A stretch of DNA of 64,000 nucleotides from Tigriopus japonicus (GCA_010645155.1 CM021315.1:5396820-5460819), one strand, 5' to 3'. Counted from the stretch's first letter, positions 35,601 through 47,738 are shown. Notes: generated from the letters alone by a model not told the origin. Made by a program: numbers and translations.

Positions 35601-36168
35601 CCAACGATTCGCCCAAGAACGGCTGAACAGAGTCTTGGACGTGGGCCTCAATCAGGGCCTTCAAATTGTCATAGACTTGTTCGGACATGCCATTGGTGCA
35701 CAAGTTCTCCACGGCCGCGTACAACTCCTCCAAGCTGGTGGTGATCGGTTGGGCTTGTTGAATGGCCACCACGGCCTTTTGCAACTTCTCCACGGCCTTG
35801 GCCTTGAACTCCGACGGCCACGTGGGACGGGATCGCAAGTTCTTAATCACTAATTTGCGGGCTCCGCCCCCCGCGGGCGTCTGTAGACCCCCGGGTTTAG
35901 CCGCCATAGCGTGGTGACCGCCCCCCGGCGTCCCACCCCCACCCGTTAAACCCAAAGAACTGAAATTTTCGCGCTTGCCGCCCGTATGCGAGTCCATATT
36001 GGTCGCGGTGGGCGTGGATCCACCCTGGAGGCGGGCCGAGGAGGCTTTAAGCCGCTTGCTAGCGGCCTCGAGCTCGTGAGCGCCGGCCGAATGGGCGGTC
36101 GGGGCCGATCGTTTGCGATGGGCGGTGGGCGTGGCCGTATCCGTGGGATTGTTGGGCGAGGTCAACAT
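32670..36168 (-). CDS. CUL4: Cullin-4, scaffold of CRL4 ubiquitin ligases
   Basis: Two exons, 36168-34658 and 33630-32670, join in phase 2 inside the Arg of the IFR|FIHG junction and give 823 aa, between human CUL4A and CUL4B. CUL4 binds DDB1 through its N-terminus and RBX1 through its C-terminus to ubiquitylate chromatin and replication targets. The first ~100 residues are low complexity with a basic stretch (RKRSAP..SKRLK), a possible nuclear signal. Cullin repeats follow ([39 protein letters not shown]). The cullin homology domain ([20 protein letters not shown]) is in exon 2. The neddylation motif [13 protein letters not shown] and the terminal YNYVA are present. No in-frame ATG lies upstream before a stop at about 36316. 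Confidence 0.96.
33631..34657 (-). other. CUL4 intron with a degenerate MITE
   Basis: The 1027-bp intron uses a GTTAGT donor and TTTTAG acceptor. At about 33977-34427 it carries an inverted-repeat element listed separately. Confidence 0.8.
33977..34427. mobile_element. Inverted-repeat MITE rich in GGCAAATAA motifs
   Basis: The left end TAGGGGTGCAGATTTCTGGC and the reverse complement of the right end, TAAGGGTGTATATTTCAGGC, match well. The body is built of repeated TGGCAAATAAA and AACGACAAATTTT motifs. No convincing target repeat was found, so it may be old. Sequences of similar style occur near 51057 and 55322-55460. Confidence 0.65.
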
Positions 36169-36759
36169 GCCGAGCGGCGATTCCGGATCTGCCGCATAGT
36201 AGGTAGACAATCGGTCGCACGGAAACCCGGGAAAAGGCCGAGGAATAGGATAAGGGAGATGGAGAGGAGCGGGAACTTGAGACGGGGAACACGGAGATCG
36301 GATTAAGGATCGGATTCAGCGCCTCCAACGATCGGCCAACGAGAAGAACGAAAGTTGATTCAGAACGGAACGATCAACGAACGAACGAACGGACCATGAA
36401 ATAAAGTTGAGTTGACGTTATTTGGACCAGTCAGCTGGACTAGGGTGACTAACTTTGAGTGTGGAAATGACGGATAAAAGTGTAGGGGTGTATATCCTAA
36501 AGGTAAAAAAGAATAAGGTCGAAGGAAATATGGGCGCAATACCGTTCAAATAAAAATTAGCTAGAAGTATCGACAAAGAATCACTGTAACGCGCATGAAT
36601 TTAGCGAAAACGGACTCTGGCCAGTTTGGTACTCGTTCGTCACGCTTGGAATATCTCAACGCAGTCGTCGATATAATGGTTTCCCCGATCCTCGCTTTTC
36701 CCACACCGCTGTTGTGTTAGGGTGGCCGTTTACCAAAAAAATCATTCCTCGGTCTCAGG

Positions 36760-37203
36760 TACTGATGGGATTTCCCAAGCTATCAAGCACTTCAATTTTT
36801 CAAGCTGGGCTTGTTTCCATTTCAGCTGCCTCAAGCTAAACCAAGCATTCAAGCCACAGGGCTCAAGGACCTACGGTGAATAGCAGGGTTGCCAAGCTAT
36901 TTGTTGTCCTTTTCGCCTGATCTAAAAATAGAGGTGGAAACTCCTATGCTGTTGCAGAATTTGCTATTTTTTGCATAGGTTTTTCAAGATATTTGCCTTC
37001 TTAGGGGCTATATGAAGCATACTTCGTTAAGCTTGAGTGCAAACTATTTTACTCCATTTCCGGTGGCCAACAAATTGAATTTTAACTGGCAAGCCTGACA
37101 TCGGGTGAAGGTGCTTGAAACTGCTTGCAAGCTTTCAAGCACAGCTGAAAACTGTTGCTTGGCCCAAACTCCTCTTCAAGCTGCAGCTTGTTTCCCATCA
37201 GTA
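36760..37203. mobile_element. MITE family A, copy 2
   Basis: Near-identical to 16088-16532 in the same orientation. It begins TACTGATGGGATTTCCC, ends CCCATCAGTA and is flanked by the exact 8-bp repeat GTCTCAGG (36752-36759 and 37204-37211). It lies about 590 bases upstream of the CUL4 start, so it may sit in the promoter region. Confidence 0.93.
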
Positions 37204-37231
37204 GTCTCAGGGATGGATATGAGCCCTATAT

Positions 37232-40200
37232 TTCTAACAAATCTTCGTAAACAAACTTTTCAGCTTTGCCAAAATCTGACATCATCATGCCAGTTTTAAA
37301 GGTCAAACATACTTGTGAATAAATATGCCCGAAATAACTGCCTTCTGTTACAAAAGCAATATCCAAGAAGGGTCCACGAACACGCTAGGGAGGGTAGGGT
37401 GTCATGTGTAAGCACCAAGAGCATGGGAAGAGAGACGAATAAGCAGGGAAGAGGTTGTGGATGGGATTACAAAGCTGCATCAAGAAAGTAGCCCAATGAC
37501 ACCCATAAGTAAGGTTTATTTGATGTAGGTTGGCTTTGATCAGTTAGTTTACGTGATTTAGAATAAATAGGGCAATTAACGTTGTATTTTCCCCATTAAC
37601 TAACAGTCTAGTATCAACAACATAAACTACCCTGACGTTGCCTTGCCTAAACTTAACAGGCCCCTACTGTTGCTTCCTGTGTCCCTTACACTGAGTTTGT
37701 CAGGTTCTTTCAAAACCAACCAAAAAACAAGGGAAAGGAAGCATCAGAGGAAAGAGGAATCAATAGAACAAAACGATAGAAAAATCATAAATAACTGCGA
37801 AAAGATAAAGCCGAAAGACCAAAAGACCAGAAGACTCAGTTCAAAGATCAGGAAATATAGATTTTCGGAAAATAAACCAAAGGATGCATTTTAAATCTTT
37901 TCATGCAGTGATTTGAGACCAAGTAGATAGAAATCATCTCGATCTTGGAAGAAATGAGAGCTCTTGCTCCTTTGAGCAAGGGCATGAACTCTTAGCTAAT
38001 GAATTGAAAAAAAAAAACGTAGTTATAAAAGTAGTTTTGCTCTAATCAAAAAGATACTTTCCTTCATTTGTTTAAGACTAAAAAATACAAATGAAAGAAG
38101 TTCGATTTCAACCAAGAATTGCACCTACTCCCCAATAAGAAAGCTTTGTTACAAAATTTGAAGCAAAGTTTTTTCATTTTTTAATTATATTTTAACACTT
38201 AACATCCAATCGACCCCCATCAAGTCTTTCTATCTTTGGAATTGATGTTTAATATGCTATCAACCAATTTGGAAAGTTTGGACAGCTCAAGGATTTTACA
38301 CATTTTTAAGGTGTCTTTCCTTTGCGAAAATGGAAATGAATAGTCGAAATTCTTTGAGCTCTTGAATCGTGTTGGACAGAAGTATGTCAGTTCTTTTTTG
38401 TTGGAGATGTTTCTAAACTACTTCCCTTTCTCCAGGAACGAGTAAAACTTAATTCATGCAATTCAGTTTTTTATAATGATTTAAAGCGATCTTGAACACT
38501 GCATGAAAATGGCAATGGACATCAAAGTGACACTTCCTGTTCCAGCAATAAATTATCACTTATTTGTTTTTACATTACATCCTAAATTAAGCCAAACCAT
38601 TCTAGAAGCTAGTGGAGGGACACTGGATGCTTGATCATGTAAAACTGTCAACACATTACTGTAATATACGTATAGGTTCAAAGTATAAGAAAGACACAAC
38701 TTTCTTGTCAGGGTATATTGTCGTTCTCATTTGAAGTTCATTTTTTGTGCAGTTTGATTTGTAATTTTTCAACACAATATTTCCACCACCATATTTTTAA
38801 AAAGTGAATAGGAGTCGAATACTAATTCCTTATCTTATGTATTTATTGACTTCCGAGAAGCACTGTAGGTAGAGATATATCTGAGCTCTCTGAGCTTCAG
38901 AACTCGACTGAGGAGAGTTCCGAACACGTTCACTGCGCTGCATCGAACAATATTGTTTTTATGTTAAAGCCAAAATGAAAAATCATCTAACACAAATGAA
39001 CTTGGATGATAAAAGGATCTTAAATATAGTCAAAGCTGGATATGAAAATATTTTGATTAAGATTAAAATGAAAAGATTAGAAACGATAAGAATAGTTTGC
39101 TCTTCACCATAAAACACAACAGAACATCTCTTCATACAAGAATCACATTTGATTTGAGAATAATATTACAAAGAAAGACAAAATTCTTACTTTAAAACTT
39201 TAACAGTCCCCACCAAAAATTAGTCAGTAGAAACTACTGACTAATTTTTGAAATTGAGTTCATCCAGGAATGTAAGCTATCTTTGTTTTCATAAAAATCC
39301 GCAAATTAACAAGAGGTTTTAAAGAAGTGTTTGTGCCTTGTTTTTAGCCGTTTTTGTTTCTCTAGAAGATCAACCATCAACTCTCTGTTTCTTGGATTCA
39401 TTCTAACTTAATATTTCTACCAAGAGAGTTTACCCTTTTGACCTTTCCCTCCGCAATTTACTAACACAGCATAATACACTTCACTTGGATTTAAAGTATC
39501 AATAACACAAATTAAATCCTAAATTACAATGAGGCATCCATTCTCAGTCATATCATAGCCATAATCGGCTATGAAATGACATCATAGCCAATGGAATGAG
39601 TTTTGGTGAGTAAAGTATCCTTGACATCACTATCTTGTTGGATAAAACTGAAACCAATTTTTGTGGTCATTTATTTCAAAGTAACACAAAACACATGATG
39701 CTAGCAAACCAAAACAAAATACACTCCTAGTGATGTGAATGATGCGTCAGAATGGCCATTCATACTTTCCATAAAACATTGTGATCAAGGACTTATTAGA
39801 TGAAATAAAACATCTTGAGCATTGAAAAAGACGCAATGAAAAACCTCTTGTTAAGTCTAAAATTTGAAAAATCCACAAAATACTCTCTGACGCTCCTCCG
39901 TGTATTTGTTTTTTTTTCTTTTGGTCTATTTCTTCTTTAATCAGAACCAACAAATCAGAAGAGATAATCCACAATGAGATGATCATAACTCTGACCCTCT
40001 TTAAATCAACTTATGTTTAGGAGTCTCTAATGGTTTCAAACTTATGTGCCATTTGTCTACTTTTGCTTCTCCTTCATTACCATATTATCTTGTACAGTTT
40101 CTCAATCTAAGCACTTCCTCGCTGTTTTTCTTCTCTCCATTGCTCTTTCTGTATGAAGACCCCCTTGTTAAGTTCGTGGACCCTACTTGGAAAATAATTT

Positions 40201-40325
40201 TCTAACAAGAGACATTTATTTCGGGCAAATTTATTTTTAAGTATGTTTGACCTTTAAAACTGGCATGATGATGTTAGATTTTGCCAACACTGAAAAGTTT
40301 GTTTACGAAGATTTGTTAGTTATCT
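37232..40325. mobile_element. Long-TIR non-autonomous element, about 3.1 kb
   Basis: The left arm (37232 to about 37392) and the right arm (about 40172-40325, inverted) share CTAACAAATCTTCGTAAACA, AACTTTTCAG, ATCATCATGCCAGTTTTAAA, GGTCAAACATACTT and GGGTCCACGAAC. The arms are about 155-160 bp and differ at perhaps 15-20% of sites by eye. The interior is AT-rich with no transposase; the 83-codon frame at 37643-37894 is Lys-rich and unlike any family I know. The exact ends and target repeat are unclear. MITE A copy 2 ends 28 bases before the left arm. Confidence 0.75.
39217..39251. repeat. Perfect hairpin
   Basis: AAAAATTAGTCAGTAG and CTACTGACTAATTTTT form a 16-bp perfect stem with a 3-base loop (AAA). 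It lies inside the 3.1-kb long-TIR element and may be the centre of a small palindromic insertion. Confidence 0.7.
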
Positions 40326-40838
40326 AACATAATATCTAATATATATGCTTGTCAGACCTTTTGGACTACTGATAATGACATATTGATAATGACAAACTGA
40401 TAATGACATATCATACTCAATTTAAAGAAAAAAACGCATAAAATCTTTAAGAAACCTACTCAATTCTTGGATTGCAATCAATCTACAGTATTTAATCATA
40501 AATCCATTCATGAATGTTTTTTCTCCAATGTAGATAAAAAATGTTAGCCGATATTCATGCCGATATTTTGCTCATCGCCAAATAAAACCGAGAGAAAAAG
40601 CATTTTAAAGAAAGAAGATTGGTGACTAATTCAAATTTTTCACTTCCAAATCCATGAAACAGAATTATTTCTGATTTGGAAGAATTTGAAGGGATGTATA
40701 TCCTTTTTGGGTCAGTTGTTTCTGGTTTCGTTTTTACGCTTCCGACTATTAGCCCTGTCAATCTAGGGACCCTAGATATCAATTCACATCAGGTTCTCTT
40801 TGTCCATCAAAATTTCTATCAGTTTTATGAGTTATGAC

Positions 40839-41386
40839 TAGGGCCCGGAAATATATTTTTTAAAATATAAAATATTTTAAAAATGTTTCTCCACTTTTCT
40901 TCGATTTTTTAAATATTTTGGCTGTTTCAAGGAAAATATAAATATTTTAGCGAATATTCTAGTCAAAAAAAAATATTTCGGGCAAAATCGAGAAAAAGAA
41001 ATGAAAGACCAATGCGCAATTGAGCCTTCCAAAAATGAAACCACAATACAAAAATCTCTACAAAATGACATTTGTACTAGGATTAGACATTCACAATCAA
41101 AAAAACTGTCATAAACGAAAAACGAGCGCCATCTATTGCGGCAAATTGAAAATTGTATTGTTTAAATCAATTACATGTCAAATTTGCTCCCATAAACGGC
41201 CAAATGCGTCAATTTCACCAGAAACATATTTGGAAAATCGGTGCACACAGACAAAAATACCAAAAAATTGCCTTGTCAAAAAAATATTTCGTAAACATCC
41301 GGCTTATTTCCAAATATTTTGGGCTTTTGAAGAAAATATATATTGGATATTTTGTCACTTCTTTGCAAATATTTTTCCGGGCCCTA
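40839..41386. mobile_element. hAT-type MITE (TIR TAGGGCCCGGAAATAT)
   Basis: The 548-bp element has ends TAGGGCCCGGAAATAT and ATATTTTTCCGGGCCCTA and an exact 8-bp flanking repeat GTTATGAC (40831-40838 and 41387-41394). Its body is packed with inverted copies of AAATATTTT motifs, a subterminal repeat pattern. Frames at 41020-41479 lie across it and are not genes. Confidence 0.92.
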
Positions 41387-41394
41387 GTTATGAC

Positions 41395-42690
41395 CATGAA
41401 GTTGCTAAGAAGACATGAACTGAAGCCAGCCAAAAGGCAATCAAATGGCAGCTTGGTGAAAAATATTATCGAAAGTTAAAGCAACGCAATCTTTCTCCGA
41501 GTGAAATAAAGTCTGGAAAATATATTCTTTGACATTACAACAAGACTCCAAAATTTTTCAATAAAGCCTACTTTGAAATGAATTTTGAAATCTTTATAAA
41601 CTCTTTCTTAGGCGTGTTTTAGAAAACCCTCACCATATTTGAAGATTTGAATATCAGGACAAAACAGTTTACTAGAATGAAACATTTTCCTATGAATACA
41701 TGTCACCATCGTTCCTGACAAAAAATAGATTCATTCATTCATTCATTCATATTTAATATCGTATGAAAAAAAATACTGGCAAATGTTTGAGTAAAAAACT
41801 TGCTTTTTTCATGGGGAAGTTGCACCAAATGTGAAAATTTAATTCTTTTTGCAGATGCCAAATATTCTCACGATTGCCTCAACAAGGCGAGCCAAGCCAG
41901 AAAAGAACGATCAAGATTTCAAAACACTCTTCAAGCAATATTTGCAAAGTTGTGCATCACCCAAAGAAAAATGGACATTTGATTAAAAGAACATACCACA
42001 AACAAGATTTTTGTTTTGGTGAGCTAACTGCAACATTAGGATTGCACCAACCTTAAACCATTCATTCCCAAATTCAAAATTTCATAGAGATCTGTCATTT
42101 TTGAATTACTGGCACATCATACGTTTTTTTGGGGAGCCAAGGAACAAAAAGGATGGACTTCCATTTCCTTGTTAAAATAGAACTTAATAAATCAGCTCTC
42201 ATTTCAACCGAGTCCGTTTAAGATAATCATTCCCGACGTTCCACTGGGTGATGTAGAATAAAAGCTCGTCTTATTGCGTCTCAGTTCCGTCCCTATAAAT
42301 AAAGCTCATGGTTTCCTTTACGAGAATATATTTCGTATTTGGGTCAATCCGGTGTGCATTGTGAATCCACTCACTCCACTTGGTCCCCAATCCAAGCCCG
42401 ACGACGAATGGGCAGGACCCATTCATCAAATCTTCGACATTCTGAATTGGTGGGCTTAGACACGTTATTCCCCCCCCAAAAAGGGCCCTCATGGTCTTCG
42501 TTTAGCTCCGAAAAGCATTTTCAGGAAACCAGCCCAAATGAGAGTTTTCTAGCTTCTTGTTGGATCACCCATCCCAAATAGTGTGACATTCTCACGAGTC
42601 ACTGATCTTGGCAAGCTCCACTCTCCAGGGTCAAACTCTTGGCAATGTCCTTTGGACTTATACTGTCCCAAAGGTCTTCAATGCATCGCC
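41395..42690. other. Gene-free stretch
   Basis: It holds a short ATTC microsatellite (about 41728-41750) and, near 42271-42492, overlapping short frames on both strands that I do not trust. Nothing else is recognised. Confidence 0.5.
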
Positions 42691-43236
42691 TCACAATGAT
42701 CCCTCGTCAAATCCATGACATTGGTGGATAACAACATCCACTTTCTCATCTACTCTACCGTTTCTTGCACACAGTACCAGGGGTGGAGATGGATCTTCAA
42801 TGTCCATTTCATCGGGTTCCTCATCGATTCTGTCTGGAGTGTTCCTATGTTCCGGACGATAACGGTCCATGCGAATCAAGGCCAAGACCAGAACTGAGAG
42901 TACAGCTGACCAAGTCCGAGGGGTGTGGACCACCGGTTCCAAGGCACACAAATGATAGGCGATTATGCCCGTCATTGACACAAAGAAAAGCAGTAAAGCA
43001 AATATCACGATGAGCACTATATTTTCCACCTCCATTTCTCTCCTGAACGAGAACATGGCATTGCAATTTGTTACCAAATGCGAGCGAGATGAGATGGAAC
43101 TCTTGAGTGAGCTCCTCGACCACTTTTCAAACACTCCGATGGGTTTGCCCCAAAGCGGAACTCGACGGAGAGAAGGAACAGACCGCTCTTCTTCTTCATA
43201 ATAATGTGTTCCGCGCCACCAGAAGCGAAGTTCCAT
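42691..43236 (-). CDS. Hypothetical protein with two hydrophobic segments
   Basis: An open frame of 181 codons starts at an ATG in good context (ACGAAATGGAAC). The first ~75 residues are basic and Ser-rich. Residues from about 72 (ENIVLIVIFALLLFFVSMTG) and about 108 (TWSAVLSVLVLALI) are hydrophobic enough to be membrane helices. An acidic, Pro-containing tail follows (DRIDEEPDEMDIEDPSPP). I recognise no family. A shorter start at MFSFRREMEVEN (about 43051) would place the helix near the N-terminus as a signal anchor. No neighbour supports it, and it may be a chance frame in a region rich in repeats. Confidence 0.4.
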   Translation of the reverse strand: MELRFWWRGTHYYEEEERSVPSLRRVPLWGKPIGVFEKWSRSSLKSSISSRSHLVTNCNAMFSFRREMEVENIVLIVIFALLLFFVSMTGIIAYHLCALEPVVHTPRTWSAVLSVLVLALIRMDRYRPEHRNTPDRIDEEPDEMDIEDPSPPLVLCARNGRVDEKVDVVIHQCHGFDEGSL

Positions 43237-43883
43237 TTCGTTCCATTCACGGCGAAGAGTGAGAGGAAGAGAGGATGCAAGAAGATGGGATTATCGGACG
43301 ATGATTATTCATAAGCAGATCCCTGGTGTTGCTTTACTTGGAAGTGGATATGAGTTAGTGGATTGGCTGCTACCCTATTATTCATAATATGATGTCGTTT
43401 GCCTCGTGGACATGGGCTATTATTTATGAAATGGGGAACAAACAAGGGTTTGAAGGTTGGAAAGACAATGGGGCGCCATCGTGTTGCACTTTATGTGTCC
43501 ATTTTTGCGCCAAAAGCACTCAGTGGCAAAATTCAAGGTCCACAGCTCTTTATCCGTTGCAACCAATGTCTGGGAAAAATAAGAGATCATCCATGGACCA
43601 ATAAAGTGAGCCGAAACACTAAGCTTCACAAATCTTGCAGATCTAATGACATTGTTTATGGTCTATCCCTTGGTTGCATCAGTTATTCTCATGGTCCTTT
43701 GGACTCGATCAGGAACATGGTTGCCTCGGATTTTGTGGTCACATGGCACGTGTGATAGAATAACAATCTAAGGTCAAGGCCAGCTCACATCTTCTGAAGG
43801 CATAATTGGTCGGGAAAGATTCAAAGATTGTTGATTCAATAGTATAGAAGTGTTCGGACAGGGGTAGACAAAATTCATTGATG

Positions 43884-44282
43884 TACCACGTGTTTCAAAA
43901 GAAACGGAACACTTAGTTATATCGTCTATAACTCGTGATTGAAAGCATATATGAATGTCACATTGATTGAATATGATTGGCCAAATTCTTGGCTTGAAGA
44001 GTTTGAAAATGCAATTTCATCCTAGATTAATATTTAAGTGAAGACGATTTTCCCGTGAAGGGACATTTTTGAAAACAGAGCGTTGTAACTCCGACTTTTA
44101 TCTCTATTCCGAAATTTGACTCCAATAAAAAAAAGGCGACATAAAGGGAATAAAACCGTATCTATCTTAAGAATTGTTATCTCCTGCATCTTTTTGAGCT
44201 TCATACATTTTTTGTGAGATTGCAATTTGAGATTTCTGAGTTACAGGCTTGATTTCCCGTTCCGTTTCTTATGAATCACCTA
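43884..44282 (+). mobile_element. MITE family B, copy 1
   Basis: It starts ACCACGTGTTTCAAAAGAAA and ends CGTTTCTTATGAATCACCTA, so the ends are inverted repeats around TTCATAAGAAACGGAAC/TTTCAAAAGAAACGGAAC. The body (TTGAAAGCATATATGAA, TTGGCTTGAAGAGT, GAAGGGACATTTTTGAAAAC, TCCGACTTTTATCTC) recurs in inverted orientation at 51273-51669. TA dinucleotides flank it, which would fit a Tc1/mariner-type MITE. Confidence 0.82.
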
Positions 44283-45303
44283 TAAGAAGGTACGTCAAAT
44301 GAGATTACTTTGCTTAATCATATTTCATTCGGTTCTGGAGCATCAATATAAAGAAAAAGAGCGTTAGATAAGGACGAGGTAATTCCTTTCGCTCAATATT
44401 TTTTCACATAATTCTGAGATATGAGCCAGAACGTTCAAGATAAACCATAAAACCATAAAATATATCCCACCTTGACAAATATGTTGCTTGTCTTGCGTTT
44501 GACTTTTTTTCAAATTAGAAAAGCTGGCTAGAATTTAGCTTGCAAAAAAATAATACAAAATGTATTTAGTTTAGTTGAACAAGAACAAATGCATCTAGTG
44601 CAACTTTGATTTGTTTACGAGAGCCGAATGAGCTTTTCCATCGATGACACGTAATATTTTCGAGTGGGGCAATGTGTCGTTATCTTTTGACGGAATCTTT
44701 GAATTTGGATGGAATAGATCAAATTGCAGTAAGGATAACCATGGTTTGTGAGACCCATTATGTGTTCCAAGGGTTTGTTTTATGATTCGTAGAGTTCCAC
44801 AATGGTACATATCAAAGCGTGAGGGTAACTACTGGAATCAATTAAAACATTTTAATATTTTAAGCCACTGAACTAATTCATTATTTTACTGAACGATTTG
44901 ATCGCTGATGGTTATTTTCATCATATATTTTAGGTCGTATTTGCCCTCAAAGTAAAATTTCTAACCTTAGCCACTAAGTGGAGCATGCCTCATTCGTAAA
45001 GTTCCTCTAATAAAAGCAAAAGTTAGTAGACATTTATCATACCTTCTTTTTGACCCAGTTTCAGTTGGGAAAGATTGCAATGGTTCCCAGAACATCGCGA
45101 AGAGAGTCCCCTTTTATTGTCAAAGACAATCAAGTGAAATAGTGCAAGCAGGAATCTGGAAATTTTGGGATCATTGCATAATCTGTCCCAGTTGAGACAG
45201 GTGCTTCTGCCAAGTCCAAAACGGTTTATCCATTTCCAATGCTACAAACTTCATTGGAGTTGACATTGGGAACACTCCCAATTTCTCGCTTGAGTCCTAA
45301 ATA

Positions 45304-45645
45304 GGTGAGTTGTAAAGGACACCAAAAAGCATAGTGGAGTATAGCGAAGAACATTGCATTGAAATATATAAGGTCAGTTTTTGAGGTCATTTGGAAGTAT
45401 AGTAGAAGCACAGTGGAAACATAGTAATACGGAGTAGAATTAGCAATGCTTGATCAAGTTTCGTTGCATGAGTTGCGTTTTTCAATCGCACCTTATGCAC
45501 TAAGCAAATACTTGAGCATGGTTATTTCTACTGCTTCTAACGATCTAAGAATTCTTGTAACACACCTTATCTAGCGAAACTATGCTACAATGCAATATGC
45601 TTCACTGTACTCCCTTTTACTTCTAGGTGTTCTCAACAACTCACC
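45304..45645. mobile_element. TA-flanked MITE (TIR GGTGAGTTGT)
   Basis: The left end GGTGAGTTGTAAAGGACACC and the right end ACAACTCACC are inverted repeats. Further inside, AGCATAGTGGAGTATAGCGA pairs with a sequence near 45595-45615 and CATTGCATTG with 45588-45594. A TA dinucleotide lies on both sides (45302-45303, 45646-45647), as for Tc1/mariner-like MITEs. The body has repeated CATAGTR-type motifs. Confidence 0.78.
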
Positions 45646-47666
45646 TATAGGTAGGTTTCTTAAACAGGACCAAGCTCCATACATGGGAAAGCTTTATTTC
45701 CCTCTCCCGTAAACTCCGCAAATATTTTCTAAAGCAGAAATTCTTGAATCCCTTACTTCAATCGAAATACCCAACACTTCCATCGATCTTAAACTTTTTT
45801 GAAACACGCTTGAGGAACAAGTTAAAACTACAAACAACCATTGTTAGAGCTTTAAGAATGTCTTCAAAGAAAATAATCCAAGGCGCTCTGTTTTATTGTG
45901 CTCAAATATGCGTCAACTGCATGACCTAGTTGTACAGTATGTAGAGACCCTTAGCTGTTTGGTGGAATGCACTTAACTTTGCAAATGGCATTTCACATTC
46001 CCTCTTGCCTCTTTCAATTGAGCTTTTCATTCCATCAAGGCCATGGTAATGCTCCATATCTTATCTAACACACGTTCTTCATCATTAATCAATCTTCTTT
46101 CGTCTCATCCAGCCCTTAATAAACTGTTTGCACGAAAGGTTTGAAAAATGGTACAATTTGTCGACTTTCCCTCAAATGAGGCAAAAAAAATATGCTAACG
46201 TAAGCTTGTGAGAGCCTCGATGCTATTTCAGCCTTGATATTCATCTAGGCCCATAAGATTCCTTATTTGACCGCAAGTGGATAATTATGTTAATATTCAG
46301 GACAAACACATGGTCGGATCTCATCTAAGTGAACAACTCAGAAAACCCTCACTGTTAAACGAATTTGTGCCTAATTTGCTCATGCCTTTTTTTGCTTATT
46401 GATAATACAGTTCAAAGTTTGCTTTCGAAAGAAACCCTCCTTTTGCAATTTTTGAGAGGGAAATTTATGGAGAGAATCATTCACTTCGACTGTGGCATTT
46501 TACGTCAAGCTGTGACAAAGGATATGGCTAGTAAAATATCTGGATGGGACATTTGGTTTCAAAGAAGGAAAGAAGGGATGGTCGTATTGAATCAAAGCTC
46601 TCGATCACTTTGTGGGATATTTTTGCTTGAGTTAGAATTCATGATTTCAAGTCGCGTTTCAAGTCTGTTGAGGGTACAAAATGCCAAATCAAAAGCTAAA
46701 GTTTTTGGAATGCTTGTAACAAAGTTATGGAAATGGAAATAAAGACCTGAGAAACTATTATTAGATACTGCAGAATCTTACAGGATTGATTGATAATAAA
46801 ATAAAAAAAGAGATTGTCTTATATTCAAGGAGATTTCTTTTAAAACACACCAGCATTTAGTCTTTTAAATTCCTCCCACGACTGGCTTAATTTTTTAGTT
46901 CGTGAACAGTCACCCTGATGAAAAATTCTCCAGAAAAATGCAGCTTAAAAACCACACCAAAATGGGCACGGAATCCCAACTTTTTTTGTAATGAGCAACC
47001 TTTAAATACGATTATCTTGAAAATCCTAATTGATGTCCTACAAATAATAAACAAATCGTCACAGATCATAATATTAGCAAGATTCAAAGCTCTCTCTACG
47101 TCCATACCACAGATTTTTTTTAAACTTTCAACGTTTGCGATCACGTTTCAAAACATGTACGTATGTATCCTCGACCAGTAACAAGATTTACAGAGTTGGT
47201 GACGAATAGCTAAAAAAATCATTTTAGCTCTAAGAGCAATCACTGTTAAAGATTGAATGATTGAATGCAAGATTTAATCATGGAACGAAAATGTGGGTTA
47301 ACGTAAAAGGTCCACACCAGAATTCTGTGTTCTTTAATTTCTAAAGTAATCCCCGTCGAACGAGAAATAAACAGTCTTGGTGCTTCAAGTGAAGATTTCC
47401 AGCATTGTTCCATCTCATAGTGACAAATTAGGAGTATCGTACTTTCAGGTATACTAGGTGAGCTCAAAATGGCTGAAAAGTTGATCTAACTAGAATAAAT
47501 CCTCTTTTGAAGCGCTCAAAATAGCTTGGAAAGTTAACACTTTGGGCCTTTACGAGCGACCAAAATTATTATTTCTTTAAAAGCCGCAAGATTGAGTTCA
47601 AGGAGCTCTGGGAGACTCAAAAACAATCTTAACTTGAGACAAAAGGAGGATCAAGAGAAATGCTGG

Positions 47667-47738
47667 NNNNNNNNNNNNNNNNNNNNNNNNNNNNNNNNNN
47701 NNNNNNNNNNNNNNNNNNNNNNNNNNNNNNNNNNNNNN
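47667..47738. other. Assembly gap (N run)
   Basis: Seventy-two Ns interrupt the sequence. Any frame translated across it is meaningless, and local order is less certain here. Confidence 1.

Noticed and set aside
35086..35853. 255-codon plus-strand frame
   Set aside because: Antisense of CUL4 exon 1; the opposite strand gives a full cullin.
37643..37894. 83-codon Lys/Arg-rich ORF
   Set aside because: Lies inside a long-TIR element and resembles no transposase; likely chance.
42271..42492. Overlapping short ORFs on both strands
   Set aside because: No family match, no supporting exons.
46365..46742. 125-codon ORF
   Set aside because: No domain, no splice-site or neighbour support, and AT-rich codon use as in the surrounding non-coding DNA.
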